From the NCBI GenBank assembly GCA_964422155.1, contig CAYQZZ010000006.1, positions 1-57,868 on the forward strand: a DNA stretch of 57,868 bases, in the 5' to 3' direction. This stretch comes from JBGPRB01 sp964422155. Its GTDB lineage: Bacteria; Chloroflexota; Dehalococcoidia; Dehalococcoidales; RBG-16-60-22. The position numbers were made by a program, and so were the translations under genes. Positions 43,641 to 52,915 of this stretch are shown here, one piece after another (the first letter of the stretch is position 1; each line of letters begins with the position of its first letter). The notes under the pieces are model-generated. The model worked only from the letters and a program-made list of their open reading frames with translations. It searched no databases and was not told the origin of the DNA.

Positions 43641-44369
43641 ATGGAAAGTCCCGGCCTTTCTCAAACGTCCAAACCGTTACACGGCATGTTCACCACGGTG
43701 CCGCCGCGCTACGACCTGGTAAACCGCATTGTCACCCTGGGGCTGGACAAAAGGTGGCGGCGACTGGCGGCGATAGCCTGCCTCGAAGATAAGCCGCAGC
43801 GGGTCCTCGACCTGGGCTGCGGCACCGGCGACCTGACCATATGTATCGCCCGGCTGGCTGTAGAAAGCATCGAAATCACCGGCCTGGACTACAGCCTGCC
43901 GATGCTGGAACGGGCGCGACAGAAAGCAATTAAAGCCGGTATCGGTCGGAGGGTGACGTTTATCCACGGTGAAGCTACGGCACTCCCCTTCCCCGATGGT
44001 CACTTCGACGGCGTGGGGATATCCTTTGCCTTCCGCAACCTGACCTATAAAAACCCGCCGGGTCTGTCTCACCTTGCCGAGGTGAAAAGAGTATTGAAAT
44101 CCGGCGGGCGGTACGTTATCGTGGAATCGAGCCAGCCCGCCAATCGGCTAATCAGAACGCTCTTCCATTTCTACCTGCGCGCTTTCGTGGCGCCGGTGGG
44201 CATATTACTCTCCGGTAATAAAGGCGCCTATCGTTATCTGGCGGAATCCGCATCGCGCTTTTATTCCCCCCACGAAGTCAAAGACATGCTGCTGGCGGCG
44301 GGCTTCCGCAATATCAGCTATCGTCCCCTGCTCTTCGGTGCTGCCGGTATACACGTGGCTGTCAGGTAA
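43641..44369 (+). CDS. ubiE: Demethylmenaquinone methyltransferase
   Basis: The 242-residue protein matches UbiE/MenG: MFTTVPPRYDLVNRIVTLGL, VLDLGCGTGDLTICIA (SAM motif I), ITGLDYSLPMLERARQKA, ISFAFRNLTYKNP and SGGRYVIVESSQP. It methylates demethylmenaquinone as the last step of menaquinone synthesis. It begins seven bases after the menA stop, which supports a shared operon. Confidence 0.92.
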   Translation: MESPGLSQTSKPLHGMFTTVPPRYDLVNRIVTLGLDKRWRRLAAIACLEDKPQRVLDLGCGTGDLTICIARLAVESIEITGLDYSLPMLERARQKAIKAGIGRRVTFIHGEATALPFPDGHFDGVGISFAFRNLTYKNPPGLSHLAEVKRVLKSGGRYVIVESSQPANRLIRTLFHFYLRAFVAPVGILLSGNKGAYRYLAESASRFYSPHEVKDMLLAAGFRNISYRPLLFGAAGIHVAVR

Positions 44370-44477
44370 GTTTTTATTTTCATTTGTTAGACAAATCTAC
44401 CTCGCCCCCCACCCTCCTCCAGATAGAAGCATCACAATCAAACTTGCTTTTTAAAACTTAAAAGGGGAGTGCGCAGC

Positions 44478-44565
44478 GAGAGGGGGCGCAGCCCCCTCTC
44501 ATTATTTCTCCCCCTCTCCAAATAAACTATCTAGGGGATAACATATCTTTAGTTTGGAGAGGGGG
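44478..44565. repeat. Paired G/C-rich hairpins, likely dispersed repeat
   Basis: GAGAGGGGG-CGCAG-CCCCCTCTC (44,478-44,500) is a perfect nine-pair hairpin. CCCCCTCTCCAAA (44,510-44,522) pairs with TTTGGAGAGGGGG (44,553-44,565). The stretch from 44,370 to 44,686 holds no gene. Such repeats resemble mobile palindromic elements and may also act as terminators between the convergent ubiE and HemN-like genes. Confidence 0.6.
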
Positions 44566-44686
44566 ACCAAGGAGTTCACCCAGAAGGATTCACCCTGAAG
44601 GGGTGAGGCTAAAAAGGGGTAATATTAAAGGGTATAATGTTCAGGTTGATACCCCAACTACCAAAATCAAACAAGACTTGAAATAA

Positions 44687-45934
44687 TTAAATCTGGTGCT
44701 CGATACAGTATTCCCGTAGAGTATTGAGAGCGGCGAAGAATTCCCGCATCATGACACTCACCGGGTACATTCCCTTTTCGGTGACGTGCAGCATGCCGTC
44801 CCCGGAAACCAGCCCGAATGTCTTCAGAAAAGCCAGTTCCGGCCACAGCTTGCCTGTTATTTTCTCACCGAAGCGGCGGCGGAAAACCTCAGTATCCAGC
44901 TTCATGCCAAAAAGTTTGGTCAGGAGATAGTAGCGCCGGTTTTCCCTGTCCGATAGCTTACGCCAGCCCACTATGGGCAGCCGCCCGGAGGCGGTCATCT
45001 CATGATAGCGGTCGAGCGAAAAGGTATTCACGTAGAAATTGCCCTGAACAATGCTGACAGACCCGGCACCGATGCCGATATAATCGTCAAACTCTATAAT
45101 GTACTCGTCAATCATCCGCTCGCCGCGTGAAAAACACCATGCCGTAGACGCCGTATAGCCACCCCGGTAGAGCTGGCTTAATATTACATCGTAAAACTGC
45201 CTCTCGCGGGAACTGTCCACCCTGTTGAACCGGCGCTCCATAGCGTCCTTTTTATGTGGGGAAGCCATAAGCGGATAGAACGTGGCCTGGTCGATGCCCA
45301 GTTCTTTGAAGGCAGCCACATCAGCCTTGAATTGCTCGATAGTCTGGCCAGGGAAATTAAAGACGAAGTCCACGTTCAGGGTATCGAACTGCCCCTGGAC
45401 CATGAGCAGGCGGCTCCTGACCTCTTCTAAAGGGCCGTTGACCCTCCCCATGGTCTTCAGCACCTGCTCATCGAAGCTCTGCACGCCGACCGAGAGGCGG
45501 TTTATGCCCGCTTTCTTAAGAAGTTCGATATTCTGCTGACTGAGTTCTCTGGGCGTTGTCTCCAGGGAAATCTCACTGATATGGAACTGAGTGCGCAGGT
45601 GCCCGATAAAGGCGCCGAGTTTATCCATGAGCACTGTGGGCGTGCCACCACCGAAGTATATGCTGGAGAACTTAAACCCGCGCCGGATATATAGTTCGAG
45701 CTCTTTCTTCAGGTCGATAAAATAGCGGCGCGCCAGGTCTTCCTGAAACAGGTAACGGTTAAAGCAGCAGAACGGGCACAGCGAGCGGCAGAACGGTATA
45801 TGCACGTAGAGCGATATGCCCGCTCCCCTCCCCAGCCTCTCCACATTCACCAGAGAATCATCAAAAGCAGAATCCAGGCGACGGAACTTCCGCCCTTCGC
45901 GTCTGGTAACAAAGCTGACCAGTTCAGGAATCAT
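44687..45934 (-). CDS. HemN-like radical SAM protein
   Basis: The 415-residue protein has the coproporphyrinogen-oxidase-type start SLYVHIPFCRSLCPFCCFNR with the cluster motif CRSLCPFC, then SIYFGGGTPTVL, RLSVGVQSFDEQVLKTMGR and VDFVFNFPGQTIEQF. HemN family members include true coproporphyrinogen dehydrogenases, heme chaperones (HemW) and others, and this one cannot be assigned by eye. The C-terminus is a winged-helix-like region. It is convergent with ubiE. Confidence 0.82.
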   Translation of the reverse strand: MIPELVSFVTRREGRKFRRLDSAFDDSLVNVERLGRGAGISLYVHIPFCRSLCPFCCFNRYLFQEDLARRYFIDLKKELELYIRRGFKFSSIYFGGGTPTVLMDKLGAFIGHLRTQFHISEISLETTPRELSQQNIELLKKAGINRLSVGVQSFDEQVLKTMGRVNGPLEEVRSRLLMVQGQFDTLNVDFVFNFPGQTIEQFKADVAAFKELGIDQATFYPLMASPHKKDAMERRFNRVDSSRERQFYDVILSQLYRGGYTASTAWCFSRGERMIDEYIIEFDDYIGIGAGSVSIVQGNFYVNTFSLDRYHEMTASGRLPIVGWRKLSDRENRRYYLLTKLFGMKLDTEVFRRRFGEKITGKLWPELAFLKTFGLVSGDGMLHVTEKGMYPVSVMMREFFAALNTLREYCIEHQI

Positions 45935-46051
45935 GTCTGCTTAACCATTTACCTTCCATGGTCGAAGATACCCGTTAAAAAATGATACCACACGATGAGA
46001 AGTTTGGCGAACGATGACCCCGGGTTTTTCAGGGGACAACCGTGTTCGGGT

Positions 46052-47311
46052 TTAAGGTATTCCCGCCGCCGTGCTATTGCCTGACACGCTCTCCGCCAGC
46101 TCCTGCCCGCTGGTCATCGACATCACGGTCTCCAGGAATTCCTTCAGGGAACCAGTCTGGCTTCTGAGCTTTTTAAGCTCGACCCCGATGGGGCTGATGG
46201 ATGTCGGGCTATCCGCATAGGTCCCATAAAAGGCAAAATAGGCCTGATTCAGCTTCCTTATATAATAGCCGTTATCAGCCAGGTATTGCCGTTTCTGCTC
46301 CATGAACTGCTCGGCCTGTTCGATTTCACCCTGAGCGAGGTAGTTATCCACGGCTTTCCTGATTTCTCGCATTTCCCGGTTAAAGTCAAACCCCGATTCC
46401 GCCGTATCCTGTCCGGTGCTGTCCTTTCCATCCCGTCCATATTGTTCTTTATATATCATGCCGCCGATTTCCTTGCCGACCATGCTGACCACGGTCTCAT
46501 TAATGATGGATATTTCATAATCGCGGTGAATACCGGCGGTATCCAGCATATACCGGAATCCCAGCGGCGTAAAGGCCAGATACTGGTGCAGCCATTCATG
46601 AACTGCAATTTCAAGAGTATACGGCAGGTCAACCTCTTCCGAAACATAACTGGGGTGTGTGCCTAAGCCACCCAGCTTCACCACCAATGAAGAGACTCCC
46701 AGCTTATCAACCTGAGCCTCAATGTTATCCATGTCCTTGACAACCAGTTCTGGTAAGAGAGTTATTTCTCTTATACTCTCTATCCTATCCCGGGGAGAAA
46801 TGACCAGCATATAAGGCGGCTTATCCAGCTTGAAACTAACCGGAGGGAAGCCAATCTTTAATCTGATATATTTATCTGCCGGATTATATATACCCTGCCG
46901 GGACAGGGTCTGCCTTATCTGTGTCTCCAGGTGTCTCGCCACGGAACCATCGACCTCGGCGTTTTCTTGCCTTAACCGACCAAGCTCATCTTCGAGCGAA
47001 GCCACGTCTCCCGGCTGGTCCCCTGCCTTGACAGCCTCTATTTCCGATTCCAGCACCTGAATCTGTGCAACATTGGCAAAATACCTGGCGACTTCCGACG
47101 TAACGTTATCCGCGCTCTTATGCCGACCGCTGAAAAATTGGCCGATTTCCCCTCCGAGAGCTTTAAACTCCCATTTTGCGAGGTGAAACCGGTACGAGTT
47201 AGTGATTGTCTGGAGATGCCTGTCGAAGTCCTGGCGGGGAGCACAGCCCGCCGTCAGGGTAAAAAGTAGCATTAAGACTGCTATGAGCAGTCCGACTCTA
47301 TAACGGTACAT
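46052..47311 (-). CDS. Lipoprotein with an HEWLH zinc-metallopeptidase-like motif
   Basis: The 419-residue protein has a lipoprotein signal (VLMLLFTLTAGC, Cys23 as the lipidated residue). The middle contains VHEWLHQYLAF (H238-E239-x-x-H242), and INETVVSMV follows with a Glu (E272) suited as a third ligand. These fit a gluzincin-like peptidase, though the family is not one I can name. The protein should face the outside of the membrane. The region 65-135 is polar and helical (coiled-coil-like, with many Glu). It lies near the sirtuin gene on the same strand. Confidence 0.7.
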   Translation of the reverse strand: MYRYRVGLLIAVLMLLFTLTAGCAPRQDFDRHLQTITNSYRFHLAKWEFKALGGEIGQFFSGRHKSADNVTSEVARYFANVAQIQVLESEIEAVKAGDQPGDVASLEDELGRLRQENAEVDGSVARHLETQIRQTLSRQGIYNPADKYIRLKIGFPPVSFKLDKPPYMLVISPRDRIESIREITLLPELVVKDMDNIEAQVDKLGVSSLVVKLGGLGTHPSYVSEEVDLPYTLEIAVHEWLHQYLAFTPLGFRYMLDTAGIHRDYEISIINETVVSMVGKEIGGMIYKEQYGRDGKDSTGQDTAESGFDFNREMREIRKAVDNYLAQGEIEQAEQFMEQKRQYLADNGYYIRKLNQAYFAFYGTYADSPTSISPIGVELKKLRSQTGSLKEFLETVMSMTSGQELAESVSGNSTAAGIP

Positions 47312-47459
47312 TATCTCATTGTCATTCTAGCGAAGGCCAGAATCCAGAACTCCCACCCTGTCATTCTGAGCGTAGCGAAGAATCTCGTTTAATTGCTTGC
47401 ACGCCGAAGCTTTAGCGTAGGCGTGTCAGTCCCACCAAAGCGGGAATCCAAAGATAGGC

Positions 47460-48230
47460 CTATGCCTTCGTCTTCTCCTTGACCCTGGCGACAATCCTGG
47501 AGAGGGCTTCGCCCGTCTTTTCACCGATAACGATATCGGCATAGTGGTCATGAGGGGTCTCTGTCAGGTTCATGATGACCAGCCGGGCGCCGCTCCGTTT
47601 GGCGATGATGGGCATCTGCGCCGCCGGGTAGACCACCAGCGATGACCCGGCCGCCAGGAACAGGTCGCACGCGGCAGACCTTACCTCGGCTTCGCGGGTT
47701 TCCCTTTCCGGCATTGCCTGTCCGTAGGCCACTGTCGCCGGTTTGAGAATTCCGTTACATTTATCGCATCGGGGCACTTTCTCCCCGGCCAGCATCTTTT
47801 CATGGGCGCGTTCCCGGGGGTACCTCTGGTGGCAGTCGAGGCAATCGACCCAGTGCATCGTGCCGTGCAGTTCCAGAACTTTCTCATTCGGTGTGCCGGC
47901 TTTCTGGTGAAGGCCGTCGGTGTTTTGCGTGATAACGCAGTCCAGCTTGCCGATGTTGTGGAGCTCGGTGACGGCATGGTGTCCGCTGTTGGGTTCGGCT
48001 ATTTTTACCGTCTCCCAGAACATTTTATGCACCTGCCAGTATTTTTCCCTGATTTCCTCGCTCCGTAGAAAGTTCGGCAGGTTCAGCTCGCTCGGGTCGA
48101 ACTTACTCCAGACCCCCTGCGGCCCCCGGAAGTCGGGAACGCTGGACTCGGTGCTGAAACCCGCTCCGGTAAAGACAACGACTTTCTTCGACTGCACAAT
48201 CATGTCGGCGACAACTTCAACATACTCCAT
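47460..48230 (-). CDS. NAD-dependent protein deacylase, Sir2 family
   Basis: The 256-residue protein has the sirtuin set: VVFTGAGFSTESSVPDFRG, ITQNTDGLHQKAG, ELHGTMHWVDC, the zinc Cys pairs CLDC and CDKC, and later FLAAGSSLVVYPAAQMP. It removes acyl groups from lysines with NAD as co-substrate. The ATG at 48,230 follows GGAGG. A longer frame (to 48,323) is a translated palindromic repeat and is rejected. Confidence 0.93.
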   Translation of the reverse strand: MEYVEVVADMIVQSKKVVVFTGAGFSTESSVPDFRGPQGVWSKFDPSELNLPNFLRSEEIREKYWQVHKMFWETVKIAEPNSGHHAVTELHNIGKLDCVITQNTDGLHQKAGTPNEKVLELHGTMHWVDCLDCHQRYPRERAHEKMLAGEKVPRCDKCNGILKPATVAYGQAMPERETREAEVRSAACDLFLAAGSSLVVYPAAQMPIIAKRSGARLVIMNLTETPHDHYADIVIGEKTGEALSRIVARVKEKTKA

Positions 48231-48254
48231 CGCTAACCTCCATCTACGATTGTC

Positions 48255-48318
48255 ATTCCAGCGAAAGCTGGAATCCAGAGGGGAAGAAGGGGGTGTGGAT
48301 TCTGGCCTACGCCAGAAT
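48255..48318. repeat. Two palindromic repeats (ATTCCAGC/ATTCTGGC hairpins)
   Basis: ATTCCAGC-GAAA-GCTGGAAT (48,255-48,274) and ATTCTGGC-CTAC-GCCAGAAT (48,299-48,318) are perfect eight-pair hairpins between the sirtuin and ThyA-like genes. Related hairpins lie at 47,334 and 49,774. They look like dispersed intergenic palindromes. Confidence 0.75.
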
Positions 48319-48326
48319 GACATACC

Positions 48327-48977
48327 CTACTTCGTCACCTTTACCACAGCCTTAGCCAGCTCCCATGTATATTCGTAGAGGTGCAGGCCCTTACTCATCG
48401 CCACCAGTTCGCCGTCCTTAACCCCTATCTCGCTGGCCATGTATTCCTTGAGCAACTGTATGGCCGCCAGGTTGGATGGAAACCCTGCCCATAAGTCCCA
48501 CGACCGGAAATAAACAAAGAAGTGAAGACTACCGTCTTGTATCTTGGTATCAATACCTCTCAGGCAGGGCGGGTCGCTTAAAGTAATAGATTTATCATCA
48601 CCTACGGCCATGAAGGCCTGATTGGTATTGTAGCCATCATTCTTATACATCTTGATGACTTCGACTATCTGCTTCTCCAGGTACTGACCGTAGGTATACT
48701 GCTCCCCCTTTTTCCGGTGTGACGTCATGAGGTAAGGCAGGTAGCTCTCCACGTAGTCCATGGTGCTGGGCGGGGGTATGCCCTGGGGCACGTCCGGTAT
48801 GAGAGGTCTGGTGCCGGGATAACTTACCTGAACCACGACCATGTCCAGCTCCTTGCGCCTCTGGCCGGTATAGCTCCCGCGGTCTATTTTGTACTCGTAG
48901 CCTTCATCCAGGGTCTTGCACAGGCAGAGGAACCACGCCTCGGAGAGGTCTCTAGCTTCTATTACCGAAATTTTCAT
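48327..48977 (-). CDS. Thymidylate synthase-like protein (ThyA, archaeal type)
   Basis: The 216-residue protein reads like the short archaeal-type ThyA: the catalytic Cys is in LSDPPCLRGIDTKIQDGSLH, with FFVYFRSWDLWAGFPSNLAA after it and LHLYEYTWELA near the end. It would convert dUMP to dTMP with methylene-tetrahydrofolate; related proteins make hydroxymethyl-dCMP. It is shorter than E. coli ThyA (264 residues) but keeps the core. It runs six bases after the gene at 48,984. Confidence 0.82.
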   Translation of the reverse strand: MKISVIEARDLSEAWFLCLCKTLDEGYEYKIDRGSYTGQRRKELDMVVVQVSYPGTRPLIPDVPQGIPPPSTMDYVESYLPYLMTSHRKKGEQYTYGQYLEKQIVEVIKMYKNDGYNTNQAFMAVGDDKSITLSDPPCLRGIDTKIQDGSLHFFVYFRSWDLWAGFPSNLAAIQLLKEYMASEIGVKDGELVAMSKGLHLYEYTWELAKAVVKVTK

Positions 48978-48983
48978 AAGACC

Positions 48984-49706
48984 CTATTTTTCCCCCTTGA
49001 CCAGCGCGAAGAACCTGTCCTGGTATTCCTCGAAGGCTCCCCAGCGGTTCAGTTCCCGTTCGAGTTCGTAGGCTTTCAACTCACCCTGGGCAACCTGCCG
49101 GAACATCTCTTCGATTATCTGCCGGGCACCGATGGGTATACCGCCGTGGCTCATGCCCAGAAGCCCCCTCGAGCCAAGCTGGGCAATGTTGCTCTGGACG
49201 GAGCGACTGGTAATTTCGTAGATGAATTTCAGCAGCGATACATCCCAGAGGTCGTCCTGTCCCTTGACGATAGTAGCTAGAGGGTCGCCCTTTTTATCAA
49301 TCTCGGCATTCAACCTTTCCACCACAACCGGCCACGCGTCCGAGACGATATTTAGACCCTTGGGTTCATTTCTATAGGTATAAAACAGGCCGGGTGCATT
49401 GGGACCCTGCATCCTGAGCAACATCTCGAAATACTGCCGGGCGTCATAGCTGAATCCCTCCAGATGGGTGAGATAATAGGGCGTGACAATCTTCGGCCTC
49501 TCGGCGACAACCCTGCCCTCTCTGATTACCGTCTCGTTCGTGTCGTTGGTAAGTTCCGTGTAGGTAGGCTCCGTTACCAGATAGTAATAGAGATTGGTTA
49601 CGCCGAAAGTGGCCAGATGCTGCCGGGGATGCCGCAATATCTCGGTGTGACGGGCGGCGTATTCAATTCTTTCGCTTTCACTATCCATATCAATCAACAC
49701 TGTCAT
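48984..49706 (-). CDS. Conserved hypothetical protein
   Basis: The 240-residue soluble protein contains GVTNLYYYLVTEPTYTEL, HLEGFSYDARQYFEMLLRMQ and FIYEITSRSVQSNIAQLGSR. I do not recognise the family. The first six codons up to the ATG at 49,688 overlap a repeat-like stretch, so the true start may be 49,688. It seems coupled with the ThyA-like gene downstream. Confidence 0.65.
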   Translation of the reverse strand: MTVLIDMDSESERIEYAARHTEILRHPRQHLATFGVTNLYYYLVTEPTYTELTNDTNETVIREGRVVAERPKIVTPYYLTHLEGFSYDARQYFEMLLRMQGPNAPGLFYTYRNEPKGLNIVSDAWPVVVERLNAEIDKKGDPLATIVKGQDDLWDVSLLKFIYEITSRSVQSNIAQLGSRGLLGMSHGGIPIGARQIIEEMFRQVAQGELKAYELERELNRWGAFEEYQDRFFALVKGEK

Positions 49707-49773
49707 TCTCTGGCTTCAGCCTGATTCAGCCTGAAGGCTCGACCAGAGAATCCAGGTAGCCTCCCCCCTCTGG

Positions 49774-49793
49774 ATTCCAGCTTTCGCTGGAAT
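49774..49793. repeat. Palindromic repeat hairpin
   Basis: ATTCCAGC-TTTC-GCTGGAAT is the same element as at 48,255 in the other orientation. It lies between the hypothetical genes at 48,984 and 49,822. Confidence 0.7.
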
Positions 49794-49821
49794 GACATTA
49801 TTTCATTGTCCATATTTATCC

Positions 49822-50412
49822 CTAATCAATTACCACAAGCTCCTGCTTGTATTCATCCAGCAGCGTCAGGTATTGCGCCTCCATTTGTGCCTGCACCCTC
49901 TGCCACTCCTCGAGGAACTGCGGCTGCTTTTCCACGTCTATTTTCACTTTAGCATTCACGCCAGTCTGCTTCCTGATTGCCTGCTGTATCTTAGCCTCGA
50001 ATTCGGTTTTGAGCGACTCATAGGCCTGTTTCTTTTGCTTGGCCCCTTCCTGCACATAGTGGTCAAGGACATGCCTCATCCTGCTGAAAACATTCTCCAC
50101 AGCCACCTTGTCATTTTTAAGTGCTTTCAGGCCATCCATCGCCTTCTTGTTTGTTTTTCGTGCGACCTCGTTCCGGGGCAGGAGTATATTCCTGATGAGG
50201 ATTTCATTGACACTGGCAGTAACATACTTCTTCGCCTTATTATCAAATTTCTTGACTTCATTGACGAGGTTAGTGTCCTCCTTGAGATACCGGGCGGCCA
50301 GTTTTTCCCCCTCCGGCCCGTATTTCCATTTGAGGCGCTCCGCTTCGGTCGGCTCGCCTATCTTTTCCAGTTTCTCCCTGGCTATCTCGGCGGCGCTCTT
50401 TATTTCGCCCAT
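49822..50412 (-). CDS. Hypothetical charged helical protein
   Basis: The 196-residue protein starts after GGAGGTCTGAG. It is rich in Lys and Glu and nearly all helical: ERLKWKYGPEGEKLAARYLK, VFSRMRHVLDHYVQEGAKQK, ESLKTEFEAKIQQAIRKQTG. It is probably a coiled-coil, soluble protein. The family is conserved in appearance but not known to me. Confidence 0.62.
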   Translation of the reverse strand: MGEIKSAAEIAREKLEKIGEPTEAERLKWKYGPEGEKLAARYLKEDTNLVNEVKKFDNKAKKYVTASVNEILIRNILLPRNEVARKTNKKAMDGLKALKNDKVAVENVFSRMRHVLDHYVQEGAKQKKQAYESLKTEFEAKIQQAIRKQTGVNAKVKIDVEKQPQFLEEWQRVQAQMEAQYLTLLDEYKQELVVID

Positions 50413-50530
50413 CTCAGACCTCCGAACCCATATTTAACACAAAAATCACAGCTTCAATAATTATTATACCACGTCTCCCCCTTTAGGAAAGGTAACTATA
50501 TCCTTACTGTATAAAGGGGAAATTATGAAT

Positions 50531-51223
50531 TCACTTGAACTCAGAATCGAAGGGATGAAGTGTTTGAGTAACCTCCAATTTCAATTGCTTCAAAGTGTCT
50601 ATGTCCATGATGGACGTTCCATCGCTGAACTTTATATGAATGGAGAGTCCATCCTTCACATTCACGGATTGACCAGCGATTATCGCTTCTGTGCTACCTT
50701 GAGGAATGCTATATCTGACGGAGGATTTGGATATAGTAAGGTGCATGTGTTTGTCAGGGTTGGACAAACGTTGGAGAATATGTGTCCAGTTACATCCGTT
50801 ATAAGGTTGCAACCTCTCGATAATTGCGACATGTTTATCGCTGACACCTTTGAGATGGAAGTCACGCCTTCCCTTGAATCCCTCTACGGTATCATGAATA
50901 GGAAACTGTGTGCCATTTACAATAGAGCCAGAATCAAGATATGCCAACTCATAGATGAGGTAATCCAGGGCAGCTCGCAAGTTGTAGATGATTTCTCCAA
51001 CGAGGATGCTGACAATGTGTGGCACTGGTTTAATAGGGAACTTTGCATTACCAAAGACAACCTTTCGCCTTTTACCATTTTCAGAAACAAAAACCTGTGG
51101 TTTGCGTTCAATGACAACGTCATCACTGATTCTCTTGCAGAGTGCATTAACCCTGCGATTCAGATTCGTCAGGTGTATGCCTGCCCGTCTAACCCTCTGA
51201 TAAGCGCCATCCAAAGACTGCAT
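50531..51223 (-). CDS. Hypothetical protein with a conserved N-half motif
   Basis: The 230-residue protein contains SILVGEIIYNLRAALDYLIY, then ELAYLDSGSI and a later FPIHDTVEGFKGRR. This layout occurs in a widespread family of unknown function found in accessory DNA. A long plus-strand frame (50,525-51,394) is its shadow: the minus-strand protein has the more natural composition. Little else can be said. Confidence 0.6.
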   Translation of the reverse strand: MQSLDGAYQRVRRAGIHLTNLNRRVNALCKRISDDVVIERKPQVFVSENGKRRKVVFGNAKFPIKPVPHIVSILVGEIIYNLRAALDYLIYELAYLDSGSIVNGTQFPIHDTVEGFKGRRDFHLKGVSDKHVAIIERLQPYNGCNWTHILQRLSNPDKHMHLTISKSSVRYSIPQGSTEAIIAGQSVNVKDGLSIHIKFSDGTSIMDIDTLKQLKLEVTQTLHPFDSEFK

Positions 51224-51326
51224 ATGCTATACTATCCTTATGAGCAAGGAGAGAAAGACGCAAAAGACACCGAAGGGATCCGAAATTCCCATACCTACAA
51301 GGGAAGAGTTCGTTACTTAATATCAA

Positions 51327-52913
51327 CTATTTCTTGTTTTTCACCAGCCAGTACTCAAGTCCATCCGCTAAAGCCAGCCAGCTTGCCTCGATGATATTGG
51401 TAGAGCCGCCAACGGTACGCCACTCCTCTACGCCGTCGCTTGATTCGATAAGCACGCGCACCTGCGACTCCGTCCCGACGCTTTCCTCTAAAATACGCAC
51501 CTTATAGTCCACCAGCTTGACCTGCTCCAGGCTGGGATAGAACTGTAGCAAAGCCTTGCGTAAAGCCCTATCCAGGGCGTTGACAGGGCCGTCACCCTCT
51601 GCCGCCGTGTGTATGATTTCTCCGCCCACCTTCACCTTGACGATGGCTTCGGAGAGCATTTCCTCCTGAGTTTTACGCGTGGAAGGCCGCCGCTTTGATT
51701 CCACCACCACCATGAAGTCGACCAGCTCGAACGGCGGTTTATAGTCGGGTTTAGCTTTGTGCAACAAAAGCTCGAAAGACGCCTCGGCGTTATCGTACTG
51801 GAAGCCGCGGCTTTCCAGCAGCTTGACCCGCTCCAGCAAATCCCTGACTTCTTTATCCGCGGTTGACAGGTCTATGCCGAGCTCTTTAGCCTTCGAGATG
51901 ACATTACGCTTGCCGGACTGGTCGGATACCACTGTCCTCTGGCGGTTGCCTACTTTTGACGGGTCGATATGCTGATAAGCATCGGGCCATTTGGTGATAC
52001 CGTCCATGTGATAACCGGCTTTGTGGCTGAAAGCGCTGGCGCCCACGTAGGGGGAAAAGGGGTCGGGCACTAAATTGGCTGACTCACTGACGAAATGAGA
52101 CACTTCGGTTAGCTTGGCCAGCTGCTCATTGGTAACACAATCAATGCCCATTTTCAGCTTCAAAGCTGGTATGATGGTGCAGAGGTTGGCATTACCGCAG
52201 CGCTCGCCTAAGCCATTGATAGTGCCCTGCACCTGCGTTGCCCCCGCCATGACCGCCGCCAGCGTGTTGGCCACCGCCAGGCCGCCGTCGTTATGGCAGT
52301 GAATCCCCAGTGATACGCTCGTTGCCCTAGCAGCTTTCTTAACCGCTTTCGTCACTTCTTCCGGTAAAGCTCCACCGTTAGTGTCGCAGAGCACCAGGCA
52401 ATCGGCACCGGACTCCGCGGCTACTTCCAGAGTTTTCAACGCATAATCAGGGTTGGACTTGAAACCATCGAAAAAGTGCTCGGCGTCCAGGAAAACGACC
52501 ATACCTTTCGACTTGAGATAACGTACGGAATCGGCAATCATGTTAAGGTTTTCTTCCAGAGTAGTCTTCAGGACGCGGGTGACCTGTAAATCCGAACTTT
52601 TAGCAACAATTGTAGCTATCTTAACTCCGGCCTCAACCAGCATGATGAGGTTATTATCGTCTTCTGCTTTAGTGTCATGGCGCCGGGTGCTGCCGAAACC
52701 GACTATCCGCGCGTTCTTAAACGAGAGGTTCTTAACCTTTTGATAGAACTCGGCATCCTTGGGATTGGAGCCCGGCCAGCCACCTTCTATATAGTGGATA
52801 CCCAGCTCATCGAGCTTCTTGGCGATATGCAGCTTATCCACCACGGAAAAGGATATCCCCTCGCTCTGAGCACCATCCCGCAACGTCGTATCGTATAGTT
52901 CAACCGATACCAA
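51327..52913 (-). CDS. cimA: (R)-citramalate synthase / LeuA-like aldolase
   Basis: The 528-residue protein has VELYDTTLRDGAQSEGISFS, GIHCHNDGGLAVANTLAAVM (metal His-Cys-His) and GTINGLGERCGNANLC, plus a C-terminal regulatory domain (EEWRTVGGSTNIIEASWLAL). Length and motif style fit CimA, which joins pyruvate and acetyl-CoA to start isoleucine synthesis without threonine. The TTG start follows GGAGGCTAAAA. It begins two bases after the leuB stop, so it is part of that operon. Confidence 0.88.
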   Translation of the reverse strand: MVSVELYDTTLRDGAQSEGISFSVVDKLHIAKKLDELGIHYIEGGWPGSNPKDAEFYQKVKNLSFKNARIVGFGSTRRHDTKAEDDNNLIMLVEAGVKIATIVAKSSDLQVTRVLKTTLEENLNMIADSVRYLKSKGMVVFLDAEHFFDGFKSNPDYALKTLEVAAESGADCLVLCDTNGGALPEEVTKAVKKAARATSVSLGIHCHNDGGLAVANTLAAVMAGATQVQGTINGLGERCGNANLCTIIPALKLKMGIDCVTNEQLAKLTEVSHFVSESANLVPDPFSPYVGASAFSHKAGYHMDGITKWPDAYQHIDPSKVGNRQRTVVSDQSGKRNVISKAKELGIDLSTADKEVRDLLERVKLLESRGFQYDNAEASFELLLHKAKPDYKPPFELVDFMVVVESKRRPSTRKTQEEMLSEAIVKVKVGGEIIHTAAEGDGPVNALDRALRKALLQFYPSLEQVKLVDYKVRILEESVGTESQVRVLIESSDGVEEWRTVGGSTNIIEASWLALADGLEYWLVKNKK

Positions 52914-52915
52914 TT

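Noticed and set aside
47460..48323. Longer sirtuin start at 48,323
   Set aside because: The first 31 residues (SFRWNDN and so on) are translated from a dispersed palindrome; the ATG at 48,230 has a GGAGG site.
50525..51394. Long plus-strand reading frame of 289 codons
   Set aside because: It mirrors the minus-strand gene at 50,531-51,223, whose product has a more natural composition and conserved-looking segments; the plus-strand protein has none.
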